A DNA stretch of 64,000 nucleotides, taken from Liopterus haemorrhoidalis (taxonomy: Eukaryota; Arthropoda; Insecta; Coleoptera; Dytiscidae). The translations under genes were made by a program, and so were the position numbers. Under the pieces are notes generated by a model, which saw only the letters and a program-made list of their open reading frames with translations, had not been told where the DNA came from and ran no database searches. Positions 10,621 through 22,569 of the stretch are shown here, in pieces. Location: positions 40,272,606 to 40,336,605 of the forward strand of contig OZ020617.1 in the NCBI GenBank assembly GCA_963971575.1, read 5' to 3'. The stretch's first letter is position 1, and every line of letters starts with the position of its first letter.

Positions 10621-12381
10621 TACGTGGGATACCTTTTAAGTTTTTTCAAAAACTAGGAGAAATTTGTTTCGGAACAAACTGCTACTTGAGGTGATGAAAA
10701 TCACTGTCCACACATTTTTTGTTTGACATTGGGGAACAAAAAGAAAGTCGTTAGGGGATAACTTAGGTGAACACGGTCAATAAGACATTAATTCGATGTT
10801 TTTCTCCTTCAAATTATCAATTGTTTGACGTGCTGTGTGGGAACTTGCATTGTCATGATGAAGAATGATGCGACGTTTTTGGTTGTTTTTCCTGATTTTT
10901 TCGACGAATTCTAGCAAACAAATTGTTGTATACCATTCAGCATTAACTGTTCTCCGATCCTCTAAAGGAATGGTTGCGATATGTCTAGTAAAACCGAAGA
11001 AACAAGCGATCATTTTCTTCAAGTGCTTCATGAACGAACAACTTTTGTGGGTTTCGATTCATTTTGGAAGACAACAATGGATTGTTGCTTAGTTTCCGGT
11101 TCATATGAATACATCCAAATTTCGTCACCTGTAATGATGTTTTATACTTTGCAGTGCCTAGATTGATTTTTTTTAGCATTCCCTTACATCAATTAACACG
11201 AGCCTTTTTTGAGCTTCGGTCAAATTATGCGGAATCCATCGGAAACAGATCTTTTTCACAGCTAAATGTTCATGCAAAATCGAATGTATTACAGTCTGCG
11301 ATATGCCAAAGGATGCCTCTATCTCACGGTAAGTCCCATGCCGATCTTCTTGAATTATTTTCCGCACAGCATCGTTGTTTTTTTGAATCCCACCCGATTT
11401 TAGTCGACCTGCACAAGAATCTTCACTGACGGACGCACAACCACGACGAAATTCTGCAAACCAATAAGGGATACGCATAAAATTTGTATTTCCTTAAAAC
11501 TACATTATTTTGATATGTTAATGTTAGTTATGTCACCTAACAAAACAAAAATTACATTTTAATTAATATTATAGCCAAATTTTTGAATTAAAATATTGTA
11601 TATTTAAAATAAGCCGACCACGGAGCGAAGGTTGCCGAGTAAAACGACTGAGTATAACGTCAAACGATAGGGGTTTCACATCACAGATACAGCTACAACA
11701 TAATCTTTACACGTGTGTGTATTGTATTGTTCGAGAGTTTTGTATTTGTTTTTAAGCAATTTTTCACGCATTTATAATTAAAATGGCAGATAAAGATTTT
11801 AAAGATTTTAACTAAAATCACTCTAACTTTACATAACCTATGAAAGTTATACAAACAAATAAGTTCACAACAGACTATGTACGCCGGTAAGCTAGTAGTG
11901 TCATACGTCAGTTAGAAGGGGTATGACGTCACACGTCGTTTTCGCGCGCTACATACATTTATGATTTTTTTAAGCCTTCAAAAAAAATAATAAATAAAAA
12001 CTGTTTTTTATGTTTATATGCAACACGAGGAATATAATAAAAAATAAAAAAAAAAATCATGCCTATCCCCTATTGTGAAAAGTCTTTTCTGATGGTGCTC
12101 CATTACCAAAAGTTGAACGAAGCGAATCTATGCATTATTGTTGAGTTAGGCCTTTACTAAAATCGTAAAAAATCATCCAAGGCAAACCTTCACGAGTAAT
12201 ATCCATTAATTCACAACCTTGTTTAATTTTTAACACTCACTGTCAACAAACTACTCGGTCAATTTATAAACTGCCACTGATTTCACAATAACAAATGTCA
12301 AATTTTACGAATATAGTAATGACACATTTGAATATTGCCATCTAGCGGTCGTTTGTAAAAACATAAAAGGTAACGCTCGTA
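10621..12381 (-). pseudogene. mariner family A, copy 2, interrupted
   Basis: Minus-strand copy with TACG-type ends: left TACGTGGGATACCTTTTAAG, right GGTAACGCTCGTA at 12381. Readable minus-strand blocks are YREIEASFGIS and HEHLAVKKICFRW (about 11230-11330), DRRTVNAEWYTTIC and LHHDNASSHTARQTI (about 10810-10960). The end of the gene, including the last catalytic motif, is shortened relative to copy 1, and frames are broken. A 608-bp insertion lies in the N-terminal half. Parallel decay in all three copies shows the family is old here. Confidence 0.85.
11465..12072. mobile_element. 608-bp TIR insertion in mariner copy 2
   Basis: TAAGGGATACGCAT (11465) and ATGCCTATCCCCTA (to 12072) are imperfect inverted repeats. 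Removing the block rejoins CCAA and TTGTGAAAAG, close to the sequence in mariner copy 1. The target duplication is at most 2 bp. Internally there is a GC-richer stretch with several TGACGTCA-like sites (11890-11945). The superfamily is not assigned. Confidence 0.65.
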
Positions 12382-13440
12382 CTAAATATTATTTAAAAAT
12401 AATGACTATTATGCATGTGTAAACTAGATGTAAAAAAAAATCTATAACTACTGTGACGGGCAGAGTATTTAGACTGCTGGGGGCCTCAGGCGTAAAAGTT
12501 TATGAGGCCTCACTAGAAATTGTGAGGCCGGGATGGAAGAAATTCTAAAATTTCAAGTGAGGTCGGGGTGAGAGGGTAAAAAGGTGAGCTGACACCCGTT
12601 TAAGCTGTATCTGGTGACAGGTTGAAAATAGTTTTGAATTGACTACTTACTCACAGAATAACCAATTTTGAAGTGCTAGAACACCAAAATGAATGTACAT
12701 ATGCTCAAACATATTTCTGACAGCCAAAGTTTCCTTCTACGAACTTAATATTTTTTTATTTGCTGTTTCTATCTGAACAAAAGATCAAAAAGTTGTTGGC
12801 ATATTTTTTGCATAAATTTCAAACAATATTTGTTTTCAAAGAATTCTAAAATTTATAATTGTAAATTTCATTTAGTTGCAGCTGCATTAAAAAAAGAATC
12901 CAGTTCATCAACCGAAGTGTGAAAACCCTCCAAATATTCAATATATTCCATTATCTGTGGATCTAAACAAATACCAAGATGAATCTAAATATTCTCACAA
13001 TATTTCTGCATCTTTATACCTCGATGCACAACTCATCATATATTCTAGAATCCATGCATAGTTATGAAGTATATTAAAAAAGCAACATTTTCTCGAATCA
13101 CCAGTTTTTCAACCTTTAACACATTCAAACAAAGAGAACTTGTTTCATTAATTTACATTAAACAACAATTCCCAATCATATTAAAATAGCATTTGAATCT
13201 TTTTAAAACAGAGAGTGTCAACAGTTTTTGAAATCCCTTTTGAATTATCTTGGCTAATTGTTTTATCAGCAAAAACCAAATAAATTGAAATAATAGTGTT
13301 TAAGGATCCGGGCTCTAGACCCAATTTGACTGCACACTTTGTTTACGTATTTAGCTGTCATCAGTTATCGGTATTTTGGGACCGTTTGTGGCGATTCTTT
13401 TGGTAACTGCCGCATGGGCGCACACTCAGGTATTTTTCTT
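12382..13440. other. Unassigned stretch with a GC-rich repeat scrap
   Basis: At about 12480-12600 a GGGGCCTCAGGCGTAAAAG / GAGGCCTCAC-type sequence resembles debris of a GC-ended MITE. The remainder is AT-rich with no recognised gene. Confidence 0.3.
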
Positions 13441-13544
13441 GGAGAATGGGGGCTACAAAAGACAAAATTGTTTTAAAATGATAGGAGCGGGAAATTGCTA
13501 GGCAACAAGTGCTGTCTAAAATTATTTTCCAAAATGCAAGTGTT

Positions 13545-13632
13545 GACCTAAAAAAAGTCTCCTACTTTCAAAATACAAGTGATGACCTAAAAAATAAAAT
13601 GTCCTCACTTGTATTTTGACAAAAACCAAGTG
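13545..13632 (+). repeat. MITE-associated minisatellite, AAGTG(A/T)TGACCTAAAAAA
   Basis: About two and a half units of AAGTGTTGACCTAAAAAAAG / CAAGTGATGACCTAAAAAA, then an inverted unit CCTCACTTGTATTTTG. This is the same core found in MITEs at 3062, 16165, 29440, 30605, 34425, 35340 and 37440. No clear TIRs are seen around this one, though GGGTTCAAGCCC...CCCTGGGTG follows. Confidence 0.6.
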
Positions 13633-13709
13633 TTTTTTGAGCTCAAGCTTGGGGGAAGGGGTTCAAGCCCGTGAACCCCCTTCCCTGGGTGGGGGGTGTT
13701 GCAATTGTC

Positions 13710-14310
13710 CCTGGCATGGACAATGGCAACACTTTTGAGAGAGTTTATACTTTAAAATACCTGGGCACCATGATGAATGAGGTAAATCTGATACAACAGG
13801 AAATTTCGAACAGAATTAAAGCTGCTAATGAATCGTATTTTGCACTTGGTTCTCTCATCAAAACGAAACTCCTGTCTAGATACACCAAGATCCAGATATA
13901 GCAAACTTTAGTACGCCCCATACTCTTTTATGGCTCCGGGACATAAAGTTTAACAAAGCGAAATTGACGACACTTCATACTTTTCTAAAATAAAACATCG
14001 AAAACGCCAAAGATGTCTTCGATGTTTTATTTTTCCCCATTCAAACTAATGGGGAATGGAGAATACGCAAGGACAAAAATATCCGAGAACTATACTCAAG
14101 GTTGAGTATCACACAAGAACTGAGAGGTGGACGATTACAGTGGATAGAACACGTGATGAGGATGATGGAAGACCGAATGGTAAATAAGATATGGAAAGAA
14201 GAATTAAACAACCGTCGATCAGTGGGATGACCTCACAAGAGATGGAGAGATCAGCTAACCGATGATCTTAACAGCAATAACAATAGCAAGTATTGGTAGA
14301 CAGAATACAT
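13710..14310 (+). pseudogene. LINE reverse-transcriptase C-terminal fragment
   Basis: YTLKYLGTMMNEVNLIQQEI, RIKAANESYFALG and LSRYTKIQIYQTLVRPILFY match the thumb region of RTE-like non-LTR reverse transcriptases. After a frame change come GEWRIRKDKNIRELY, LRGGRLQWIEHVMRMMEDRM and PHKRWRDQLTDDL, the usual tail. The frame is broken by stops (about 13900, 13944 and 14229). The catalytic YxDD region is absent, as expected for a 5'-truncated LINE copy. A self-complementary CATCGAAAACGCCAAAGATG stretch (about 13996) interrupts it. Confidence 0.75.
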
Positions 14311-14329
14311 GGAAAAGAAACAGCATGAC

Positions 14330-15230
14330 GTATAATTTTTTTACCTTCTTACCGAAATACTTGTATATTTACTATTCATTAAATGAATTACAAATAAGAA
14401 ACAATTGTGAAAATATCAAGATTCAATAGTTTTAAAAAATATAGGTTTTATGTATGATGAATTTACTAGGAACTAATTTAATCGTTTGCATTTAAAAATG
14501 TTCGAAATATTAAGTCTTGGTTTTTGCACATGCCCATATGTTATTTGGTCATAATGCCTAGGATACGAGATATTTAAACATATGCATAATAACCGGAGCA
14601 TTATAAATCCATAACGCCCTCTCATTACGCCCTCAACCAATATTAGTCTCATTTACGGCTAGTACCTTATTTTTTTATTGCCATTGTCTAAAGGTTTCGT
14701 ATTCTTTTTCATATTTCTGTTTAGATTTAAGTGGTAACAAACTTTCTGTTGCTTTTTGTGCCTTTTTCTCGATATATTCGGATAATTCTTGCATATTCAT
14801 TGTGATTGAAATAGTATATCGTACAAGTAGCGCAGAATATGCATTCTGCGCGTGTTGCTCACTATGCTTTTCCTCCGATTACCATTTTTCAATAAATCAA
14901 TAATCAAGAAAATATACTGCGAATTTATTCTTTCCCGCACACTGCACATGCGCATTGGAACGCATTTATCATTCCCGCATCGTCTGCACGCGCATAAGGC
15001 TAACATGCGAAATTAAGCTAATTTCCTGGCAACTAACAGTATCGAAATCAGACACTTCCATAGTATTCGTAGGAAAAAATAATTCTGACAATTAAATGAT
15101 TAAACAAAATCATTTGTTTTTTTTTGTTTTGTCTATAAACTGTTTATTGTCATAGGCTACCAGATAGGTATAAATATCTGTTAATTATTACTTTTTATTT
15201 TATGTGAAGTGAAAAATAAAATCTCGTATG
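14330..15230. other. Unassigned AT-rich stretch
   Basis: A short palindrome, GCGCAGAAT-ATGC-ATTCTGCGC, lies near 14830-14851. A minus-strand 69-codon frame (14797-15006) shows no recognisable motif. Confidence 0.3.
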
Positions 15231-15233
15231 CAC

Positions 15234-15350
15234 CATTGGCGTAACTGAATGATTACACCCATCGACCGTTATCCATCCCTCGGGCTAGATGCCTTCGGGC
15301 TGTATTACGTCGCTCTCCGGGCGTAATCATCTGAGTAACACCCTTGGTGC
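15234..15350. repeat. Palindromic MITE-like sequence
   Basis: TGCACCATTGGCGTAACTGAATGATTACACCC on the left pairs imperfectly with GGGCGTAATCATCTGAGTAACACCCTTGGTGCA on the right, around a GC-rich loop. Confidence 0.6.
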
Positions 15351-16126
15351 ATAAATAACTATTAACACTTAACGTCAGGGATACTACAACGTCGAAGCTA
15401 CTCCGCTCAGATCGGGTGGTAGATATGTCGGTATCAAAATACTCCTTATTTCCTGATAACCAAATGATATTTGCACAAAAAGAAGAAGATACATGATCAA
15501 TTAAAATCGTAGTAGAAAACCTGAGGGCTAGATTTTTTTAAATTATTATTTTGAGTAGGGTATAAAAAACTTGATAGACACTAATTTTCGTTAATAATTT
15601 ATTATCAAGTAACATGTTAAATTTTCGAATTAATCACAAATTCTTTAATGGAACAAACGTGTTCTAATTAAATATAATAAATTAAATAAAGTTCAATAAA
15701 ATTAGAACAATTTACAATATTTCAACAAGATTCTTTACTTTCTGTTTAAAATTCACTGTTAATTAAGATATGTATTATTAATATTTATTAAGAATTTACT
15801 TTTAGTTGGTTAATTGCTGGCGTAATTAATATATTTTAAATTAATAATAATAAATGCAAATGTTTGAAAGATTCATGGGCTAAGTGCATGCGAGTTACGT
15901 CAATGTTAACAGGAAAATTTTTCTTTTTAATTCGTTCAGAATATGGAATGTGTTAATGAAATGTGTTCAGGGCCGCCGCGTGGGCGTCAGACGCCCGTGT
16001 GTCAAACCCAAATTCCGCAGGTGTGCAAACTTTCATAAGACCACCCTCTATTAGTAGGATTATACTAAAATCGACTAGAAACATATTTTGACACAGCAAG
16101 TTTGTATTTAGTAAGTTACTTATGCT

Positions 16127-16359
16127 TGGGTGACCAGATTTCAGTGAAGGGAAACCGGGACACAAGGAAAAAAAAGAAGGTCTTTGTTTCCTCCCCAAGA
16201 TCCAAGTGAAGAGCAAAAAAAAAAGGTCCTCACCTCTCAAATTCAAAGTGAAAAGCAAAAAGAGTCCTCACCTCAAAAACCGGGACAATCGGGCGTCTCG
16301 AGAACATTTTTCGAGACACCGGGACAATTAACCTAAAACCGGGACGGATGGTCACCCTA
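16127..16359. mobile_element. hAT-like MITE, second TAGGGTGACC copy
   Basis: Opposite orientation to the copy at 2982: TTGGGTGACCAGATTTCAG to GGACGGATGGTCACCCTA. Flanks CTTATGCT (16119-16126) and CTTATGCC (16360-16367) match at 7 of 8. It carries the GAAGAGCAAAAAAAAAAGGTCC minisatellite in two to three units. Confidence 0.8.
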
Positions 16360-16365
16360 CTTATG

Positions 16366-16488
16366 CCGGGTTGCTAACGTAAGAATTATCCCTAACTCAA
16401 GTTAAAATCATTTGTTTTTATATGTTACAACATACAAAAACAAGTGATTTTAACTTGAGTTAGAAATAATTCTTACTTTAGCAACCGG
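16366..16488. repeat. Hairpin MITE next to the hAT-like MITE
   Basis: CCGGGTTGCTAACGTAAGAA pairs with the downstream TTCTTACTTTAGCAACCGG; the inner arms share AACTCAAGTTAAAATCA and its complement. The loop is about 20 bp. Confidence 0.75.
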
Positions 16489-17062
16489 CCATTAGTTAGT
16501 TAAAATGTTTGGCGCTTAGCAACGATAGCGCCTCACACAGTTCATATTAATAATTGGAATATTATTTAGAAGTTAGAATAAATAAAACAATAAATGATTA
16601 TATTTTAAACATTGTTGTACGTTACAATCAGCTTATGTTTCGGTAGCCATCTTGATGACGTAGGTTTAATAATTGACGTCCAGAATTTCTGTGTTTTTAA
16701 AATAAATTTGATAATTTTGTAATTATAAAACTATACAGTTTTTTTTTTTTTTTTTTTTAAATCTATTATTTGGCTGTGGATGTTAGCCATTTAGCCAGCT
16801 ATCTGTCTTTATTAATTAATACATATACTCGCAGATGAACGTGTACACAGTTACATATTTATATTCAAAGATATTATGATTTTTATGATAGGGAAGTGGG
16901 TAAGGAAAAGTATAGGACGGGTATGCGCCGAGAGGCCGTCACGACGGGACTTCGGTTTGATTGGAGGTAGCCATGGAGGGATGACAGTAGAGACTGTTTA
17001 TTAGTAATGAGATGATTCGAGATGATTTGATTATTTGTTTCGAAATAGATTCTTTTGTAGTG

Positions 17063-17250
17063 TTCTTATATATTTATGTCGGTTTCAGCTAGATATTCAG
17101 TTAACGCGTTTTTTATATCTTCATTGTACTGCATTAGTGTCAAGATGTTCTGGACGCTTGTTGGGCTTGGTATTATGCGCTGCAGTTGTTCTCGTTCTTT
17201 TTTGTAATTCTCGCACAGTAAAATTAAGTGATTCGGATCATTGTTCGCAG
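17063..17250 (-). pseudogene. Non-LTR retrotransposon ORF2 C-terminal tail
   Basis: The minus strand reads NNDPNHLILLCENYKKEREQ, then LQRIIPSPTSVQNILTLMQY, NEDIKNALTEYLAETDINI and stop. The HLILLC-x-KERxxL arrangement followed by a short helical end is typical of the very C-terminus of Jockey/I-type LINE ORF2 proteins, after the reverse transcriptase. The frame is clean over 60 residues. Upstream coding is lost, consistent with 5' truncation. The longer plus-strand frame in this place is a shadow. Confidence 0.65.
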
Positions 17251-17303
17251 GTATCAGACAACTATATAGTTGTAGATAAAATATTGAATATGACTCGCAT
17301 ATA

Positions 17304-17384
17304 ATGGCTATATTACACTCGGATGATTACAACCCTCATTTGTGGACTGGGTGATAAACTTCATCCTCGTGCAATATAGCCTCT
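17304..17384. repeat. Short palindrome GGCTATATTRCAC
   Basis: GGCTATATTACACTCGGATGA at the left pairs with TCATCCTCGTGCAATATAGCC at the right around a CCACAAATGAGGG-type centre. Confidence 0.65.
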
Positions 17385-17605
17385 ATTCCACACTTGTTAA
17401 ATTAAATAATGTTATTGTAACATTTTTATTGCAGAATGGAATCAAATATCCACACGTGTTTAAAGATAATTCAAAATGTGCGTCCGCGCAGAAAGTTGAA
17501 AACTGTTAATTTCGTGGCGCCATCTAACCAAATTACAATAGGAGATGGCAACACTGGCGGCTTAAACATCTAGTGTAAATGCAAACCGTTCTTTAATATC
17601 AGTAG

Positions 17606-17638
17606 ACTTTAAATTCGCAGATCTCAAAGTTCCGGTGT
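17606..17638. repeat. Solo end of the AACCCTTTTCACAC MITE
   Basis: AAAGTTCCGGTGTGAAAAGGGTATTA closely matches the right end of the MITE at 45490-46092 (AAAGTTCTAGTGTGAAAAGGGTATTA). No matching left end is visible within 400 bp, so it is a truncated copy or a related element. Confidence 0.5.
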
Positions 17639-17774
17639 GAAAAGGGTATTAGTAAAAATATTGGTTGAAGCAAAATTAACGACGATTTTTTTGGAGTTTT
17701 TATTTTGTGTTAAAAAATGGCGCTTGCTTTATGTAATAATTACAAAAATATTCTTCTGTTTTAAGGTGAAAAAA

Positions 17775-18478
17775 ATGCGTATCGAAAATCATATTAATGT
17801 TGTACCACTTCGAGGAAGGATGGAAAGCGGCACAATCATTTCGCGATCTCAACGAGCTTTTCGGAACAACTAAGAAACAATTAGTTAAAAACTAGTTGAA
17901 AGATGGTTCCACAAGTTCGGGTGACAAAAGCCTTAAGGATGATAAAGGAAGAGGAGGGTCATCGAATTTCGACGATCAGACTTTTGTCAGCCGTGAAAGA
18001 GGACGATAGCATGTCAACCCGGCTACTGGCCGAAGACTTCAATGTTGACCAATCCACGTGCATCCGTCGCCTAAAAAAGCTTGAAGTGTGGAAATTGGCT
18101 AGATAGGTGCCTCGCGAACTCTCCGACAACAACAAAGCCTATCGTCTTCGAATTTTCACCGAATTGCTGCAGAGAAACGAGCAATCGTCATTTTTGAAGA
18201 ATCTTGTCGATGGTGATGAATCGTGGTTGCTCTTCAAAAACGTCAAAAGAAAGAAAGTTTGTGTATCTCTGGGCGAAACACCTAAAGGATCACCGAAAGG
18301 TGCGTATGATGGGACAGAAGCGGAAACATCCATTAGGAGATCATTGCAAACGGCATTTGCTTTTGGTGGAATGAAGACGATGAGCGTCAACAGTAGTGGA
18401 TTCCGGACAAAAAAGGAAAACGGCAATTCAACATCAACAGCGACGTCTATCTCGCTCAGCTCGATCGTCTCCATGTAG
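17775..18478 (+). pseudogene. mariner transposase remnant, second lineage
   Basis: Read across frames, the order is LYHFEEGWKAAQSFRDLNEL, GDKSLKDDKGRGGSSNFDDQ, AVKEDDSMSTRLLAEDFNVD, STCIRRLKKLEVWKLAR, VPRELSDNNKAYRLRIFTEL, LLQRNEQSSFLKNLVDGDES with the first catalytic Asp, then FKNVKRKKVCVSLGETPKG. This is the standard mariner layout (HTH, linker WVPxEL, DExW). The sequence differs from family A and from the irritans copies. A TAG falls between KLAR and VPREL (about 18104), and several frameshifts follow. The second and third catalytic motifs are absent; the match stops at about 18478. Confidence 0.8.
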
Positions 18479-18499
18479 CTTTTTTTTTTGTTGAATATA

Positions 18500-19270
18500 G
18501 AGATGGGTCGTTCATGAACGTATCGGCTCACTGAGCCGGCTCAGTACACTGACCGAAGTGACACGGTTCACCAAATTGAAATGAGCCGGCTCACGGCTCA
18601 CTGCATAGCTTCATGGATACGATCGACCGGGCGATTGTGAGCAGTGACCGAAGTGATCCGGATCTGCATCAATGTCATGTTGAACTTCGCGGGAACTCGG
18701 CTTGTAATGTATTATCATAAAGTGTATTATGTCATCAATTTGTAAGGCAGTCTATTTGACACTAATAGGCTTAGTCTGTACTTTCTTACAACCATACTAT
18801 ATACAAATATTAAAAATATTGCCCAAAATCTATGTCCGATTTATAAGGACAATAAACCTCGCCATAAACTTAACACATCTGGTTTAAAATACAGTATATA
18901 AAGTGAATTGTTTATTTACTATTAACCCGGAAAAAATATTAGATAATTCACATTTTATTTATTTAACTTGTTCATATAATGCTAGAGCCGTATTGAACAA
19001 ACGACCGACAACTGACCGACCTGTGTTTCGGAAACATGTTTACAGTTCGTATAATGCCAGAGGCGACTGAGCGACGTTCTACCTACATATTGTAAACCAA
19101 CAACCGTATTGAACGAACGACTGACAACTGACCGACTTGTGTCTTGGGAACATGTTTGCTTAGCCGGATCACTGAGCCGGATCAATGAGCCGGCTCAGCA
19201 AACTGAACGACCTCCACTGATCCGGTTCCTCAAACTGTTCATCAAATCGTTCTGCGAACCACTCTCAGTC
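18500..19270. repeat. GAGCCGGCTCA-rich repeat, possible hAT-like MITE
   Basis: Begins TAGAGATGGGTCGTTCATGA, a start common in hAT-type ends, and is full of the palindrome TGAGCCGGCTCA (about 18531, 18582, 19187). A unit including CAACTGACCGAC and CTGTGT occurs at about 18988-19050 and again at 19106-19160. The right end, near GTTCATCAAATCGTTC, is not well defined. It directly follows the truncated mariner. Confidence 0.5.
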
Positions 19271-19299
19271 TTGACATATTTTTTGTGGATTTAGTTTGA

Positions 19300-20600
19300 A
19301 AACCACTGTGTACAATTTTAAAAAATCAGTGTCCGAATACAATTCACCTATTGTCTTATCATTGGTTTTAGAATGCACTATCATATCCTGTGATAGCTAT
19401 GGGAAAGATTATATTAAAATCGATTAGAATTTCAAATAGTTGACCCTTACGTCAATGACTGTCATCTGCGATCATTCAATGATAACAATGATCATTTATG
19501 TGGGAGAAATATCGCTATTATTCTCATCCAGCTGCTTATATATTTGCATCTATTAAATATTAATTAATCTATAAAGTGTTTAGTTTATTTGTGTACTGAT
19601 TTTTTGGAGTTGGTTTGTTTGGATGGGGTCATGCAAAATTATCATTTTCTTGTAATTTTGAATAACATTATCTGATATTTTTTCTAGTAATTTTAGGTGT
19701 TATGGTAATCTTTTTTAGGGGATCCAGTGATACCATCTTAATTAGTAGAGATTTTAGATTTTTGTTTAGTAAAAAAATTGTTGACTAATTTTTTTTTGTT
19801 TCAGAGAAAGAACTCCTTAAGATTGGTGGATAAAAATGAAAAACTGTATCCGTTTGCCATTATTTATTCTCGATTTGTTTTAGAAAAATTATATGAAAGG
19901 GTTACTCTGGTACACAGCTAAAATATGCTAAATATTTCTTTGTCCTCCTACACACCCTACTAGAAATGGAATAAAAAATCGATGTAGAGCAGACAAGCAC
20001 TTGGGAGGGGGGGGGGCTTCTATCACGGCTTGGGCTTAGACCCAAGCATTCAAAAAACACATTTTTAAGGGGCACATTTGTCTTATTTAGCAAGTGACAA
20101 CAAATTGTGGGTCCATGGAAATAATCATAAAATTCAATAATACCTTTGAAAAAATAATCCACGTGCTTCCATCTAGAGATGTCCAAGTGTACTTAATTAC
20201 GAGATGCGCGAGCATCGACACTGTATACATCAAAATTTGCAGCGAATGTTTGTCTATCTAATAGGATATTTTTAATTGTAATAAAACTGTTAAGTAATTG
20301 TAAATAATAAAATTGCATTATATACGCTATCTTGTAAACCAATTGACGCATATTTGCGTACGATACTGCAAATTGTAGCTAAAGCTTTATTCTACAAATA
20401 TGTTTTTAGTTATTTTGTTCTATTGTGAAAACTACTTATAGTTATTGTACTTGGTAGTCTATTTTTGCAGCCATCTTCAATCGGCCGTGGTTCTCAATAT
20501 AGGTGCTACGGGTAAAAATGATTTATTTTTACTTTAGGAACATGTGTACCAAGTGGTATTCCACTAGCCTCAAGTATAATATTTTTCGACGAAGGATCTA
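19300..20600. other. Unassigned stretch
   Basis: A GGGGGGGGGG run with GCTTGGGCTTAGACCC (about 20008-20045) looks like MITE debris. A 94-codon minus-strand frame (19902-20186) crosses it without any recognisable domain. Confidence 0.3.
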
Positions 20601-20772
20601 AACAATAAGCCAATGTTTGCCAATCTTTTTACTCTCGTGGCACATTTTCCAAAGAAGAAAAATTTCGTGGCACACCTACGTAGTCATAGAAGAAGAAATA
20701 GTAACGTATAGAATAGAGTAATTAAGTAAAATAGTAATAGAGAGTAATAGAAAGTATAACGGTAGTTTTTTA

Positions 20773-21262
20773 TCTACTGCCAACATATATAAGGGAGGTA
20801 TTGTGATCATACCGATTTTGACATTTCGAGATTTCGATGGATCTCCACGAATTGAGGTTCCTACATAACGTTTTGACTATTTTTAGCATGATGTCTGTCC
20901 GTCTGTCTGTATGTCTGTCTGTCTGTCGGTCTGTCTGTTGGTCCGTGTACACGTGCAGAGCAAATTCGGCTAAAAGGACTTTTATGAAACTTCATAATTA
21001 AGCTCTTGATATCAATGGCACAAGTTGATCAACTTTTGGTCAAAATCGGTTAACTAGAAATGGGAGTTTACTCCTGTCGGTTTTAAGATTTTTGCGAATA
21101 TTTCACAACAGAATAATATGTCGAAAAAATTTATTTAACAAAAGTTGCTATAAAAGCAATAACTTACAACTTTTATTTGAGACATTTTTTGATAAAGCAG
21201 TATAAATTAAACAAGTACTTTGTGATGGCGGTCGGTCCTGTGGTGGCCACAATTAATTTTTT
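20773..21262 (+). repeat. Repeat family F2, copy 1
   Basis: Starts GCCAACATATATAAGGGAGG, then GATTTCGATGGATCTCCACG, a (GTCT)n block (20888-20938), CACGTGCAGAGCAAATTCGG, ACTAGAAATGGGAGTTTACT, and ends GGCGGTCGGTCCTGTGGTGG. Other copies are at 37806 (+), 46790-48350 (-, interrupted), 62899 (-) and degenerate at 59945 (-), with an end fragment at 34163. The 60-codon frame here is only the microsatellite read as protein. CGACCGCCA-like sequence at both ends suggests a terminal inverted repeat. Confidence 0.75.
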
Positions 21263-21329
21263 TTCTTTAAGATTTCGCGGCCCTTAATCTGTTCAAATTT
21301 TCGAACAGACTTTTTATATTAGGAGTATT

Positions 21330-21512
21330 TATTTGTGTTTGTCAGTGCGAGATTTCTTTTATTGAGTATGCGTATTTTTAATGATTTTATTTATTTATTG
21401 TCTAATTTATTGTTTTTAGTATATAGTCTAGCCATTTAGATGGGCTGCGTTAGGCGCAAATAGCCTTTGTTGCTGTGCGCCAAAAATTTCAACTAACTAA
21501 CTAACTAACCTT
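21330..21512 (+). repeat. LINE-like 3' end with (AACT)n tail
   Basis: AGCCATTTAGATGGGCTGCG through TTAGGCGCAAATAGCC and AAAATTTCAACTAACTAACT. The simple-sequence tail suggests the 3' end of a non-LTR element. An inverted copy lies at 34084-34165. Confidence 0.5.
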
Positions 21513-21527
21513 TGGGAAACACAGCAA

Positions 21528-22560
21528 TCAAGTCGAAAAACAAAAACTGACGTATTATTTTAACATTTAACTTATTTGAAACCCACAAATATATTTAAAA
21601 TAATACCGAACATTGTGGTTCTATATCTATTATTAAGTTATTGAACGATAACATTTTGACAATATTTTTTCTACACATAAAAATATATAGATAATAATTC
21701 GGTGCAAAATTTGATACGGTGCATACATTGTTACTAATTTTATTTTAGATTATTACTTTTGTATTAAAAACTAAAAGCTCTGGAGGTTACAAAACGTTAA
21801 CCTTCGAAATAATACTCAAATATATTCATGTTGTACTATTTCCAGTTCACATTAGATTAACCTTCCTGGATTATAGGGTATGAACCAAATAAATTTTAAC
21901 CTAGTCTTGACAAAAATTGTATTAAAACGAAGAAATTAAAAAAAAAAAAAAACTATTTTTCGTTCTTTAAATTTTTCCTTAAGAGCTTTCTTTTAATGGC
22001 AATAAATTTAAAAAACCCATACGAAACTCCCTAAATGAGAATGTTTAAAGCAAATTTATTATTTTAAAAAGGCATGCAAAAGCAAAATAAAAAAAATAGT
22101 ATAAAAAGGTGTTACATAAGGCTTTTTGCCGCACTTGTCGATCAGAAAGCTCGTCGCTACACCACTCGTTTTCTAGCATCGACGCTTCAGCAAAATCTTG
22201 CTTTATGAAACTTGTATTTTAATATACTATTATGTAATTTAACTTTTAAAAATGAGTTTATCAACCGGCTTGTTGCGGGTCGTCCCCATCAAACCAGTAA
22301 TCGGCTCACAAATTTCATGAAAATTTAACAAATGGCTTGTACGATTATTAAATTCACATTTTGTACATTGCATAAAATTGTTAAAGTACGGGCCCCTCAT
22401 TTTATATTACTAAACAATTTCATTCTCAGGCTATATTATTTAGAAATAGATTTTTTTCTTTAAATTAAAATCATAATTCTCAACTTCCTTTCAAATGATT
22501 CTCAACTTTAATTATCCAAACAAACCCTATTTTCTGAGAACCGAAACAATGAAAATCTCT
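21528..22560. other. Unassigned AT-rich stretch
   Basis: No recognised gene, RNA or repeat edge in about 1 kb of very AT-rich DNA. Confidence 0.35.
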
Positions 22561-22569
22561 CATCTCTGA

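Larger units (their letters stand above)
20611..21527. mobile_element. Possible hAT-like element containing F2
   Basis: CAATGTTTGCCAATCTTTTT followed by repeated CGTGGCACA resembles hAT-type ends. A possible partner, CTTTGGGAAACACAG, ends near 21527. Within lie family F2 and a LINE 3' end. The match of the two ends is loose and no target duplication is secure. Confidence 0.3.

Noticed and set aside
18139..18531. 130-codon minus-strand frame
   Set aside because: Antisense shadow of the mariner pseudogene on the plus strand, which shows the recognisable motifs.
20888..20938. CRISPR-like regular repeats
   Set aside because: Simple tetranucleotide microsatellite without spacers, in a eukaryotic context.
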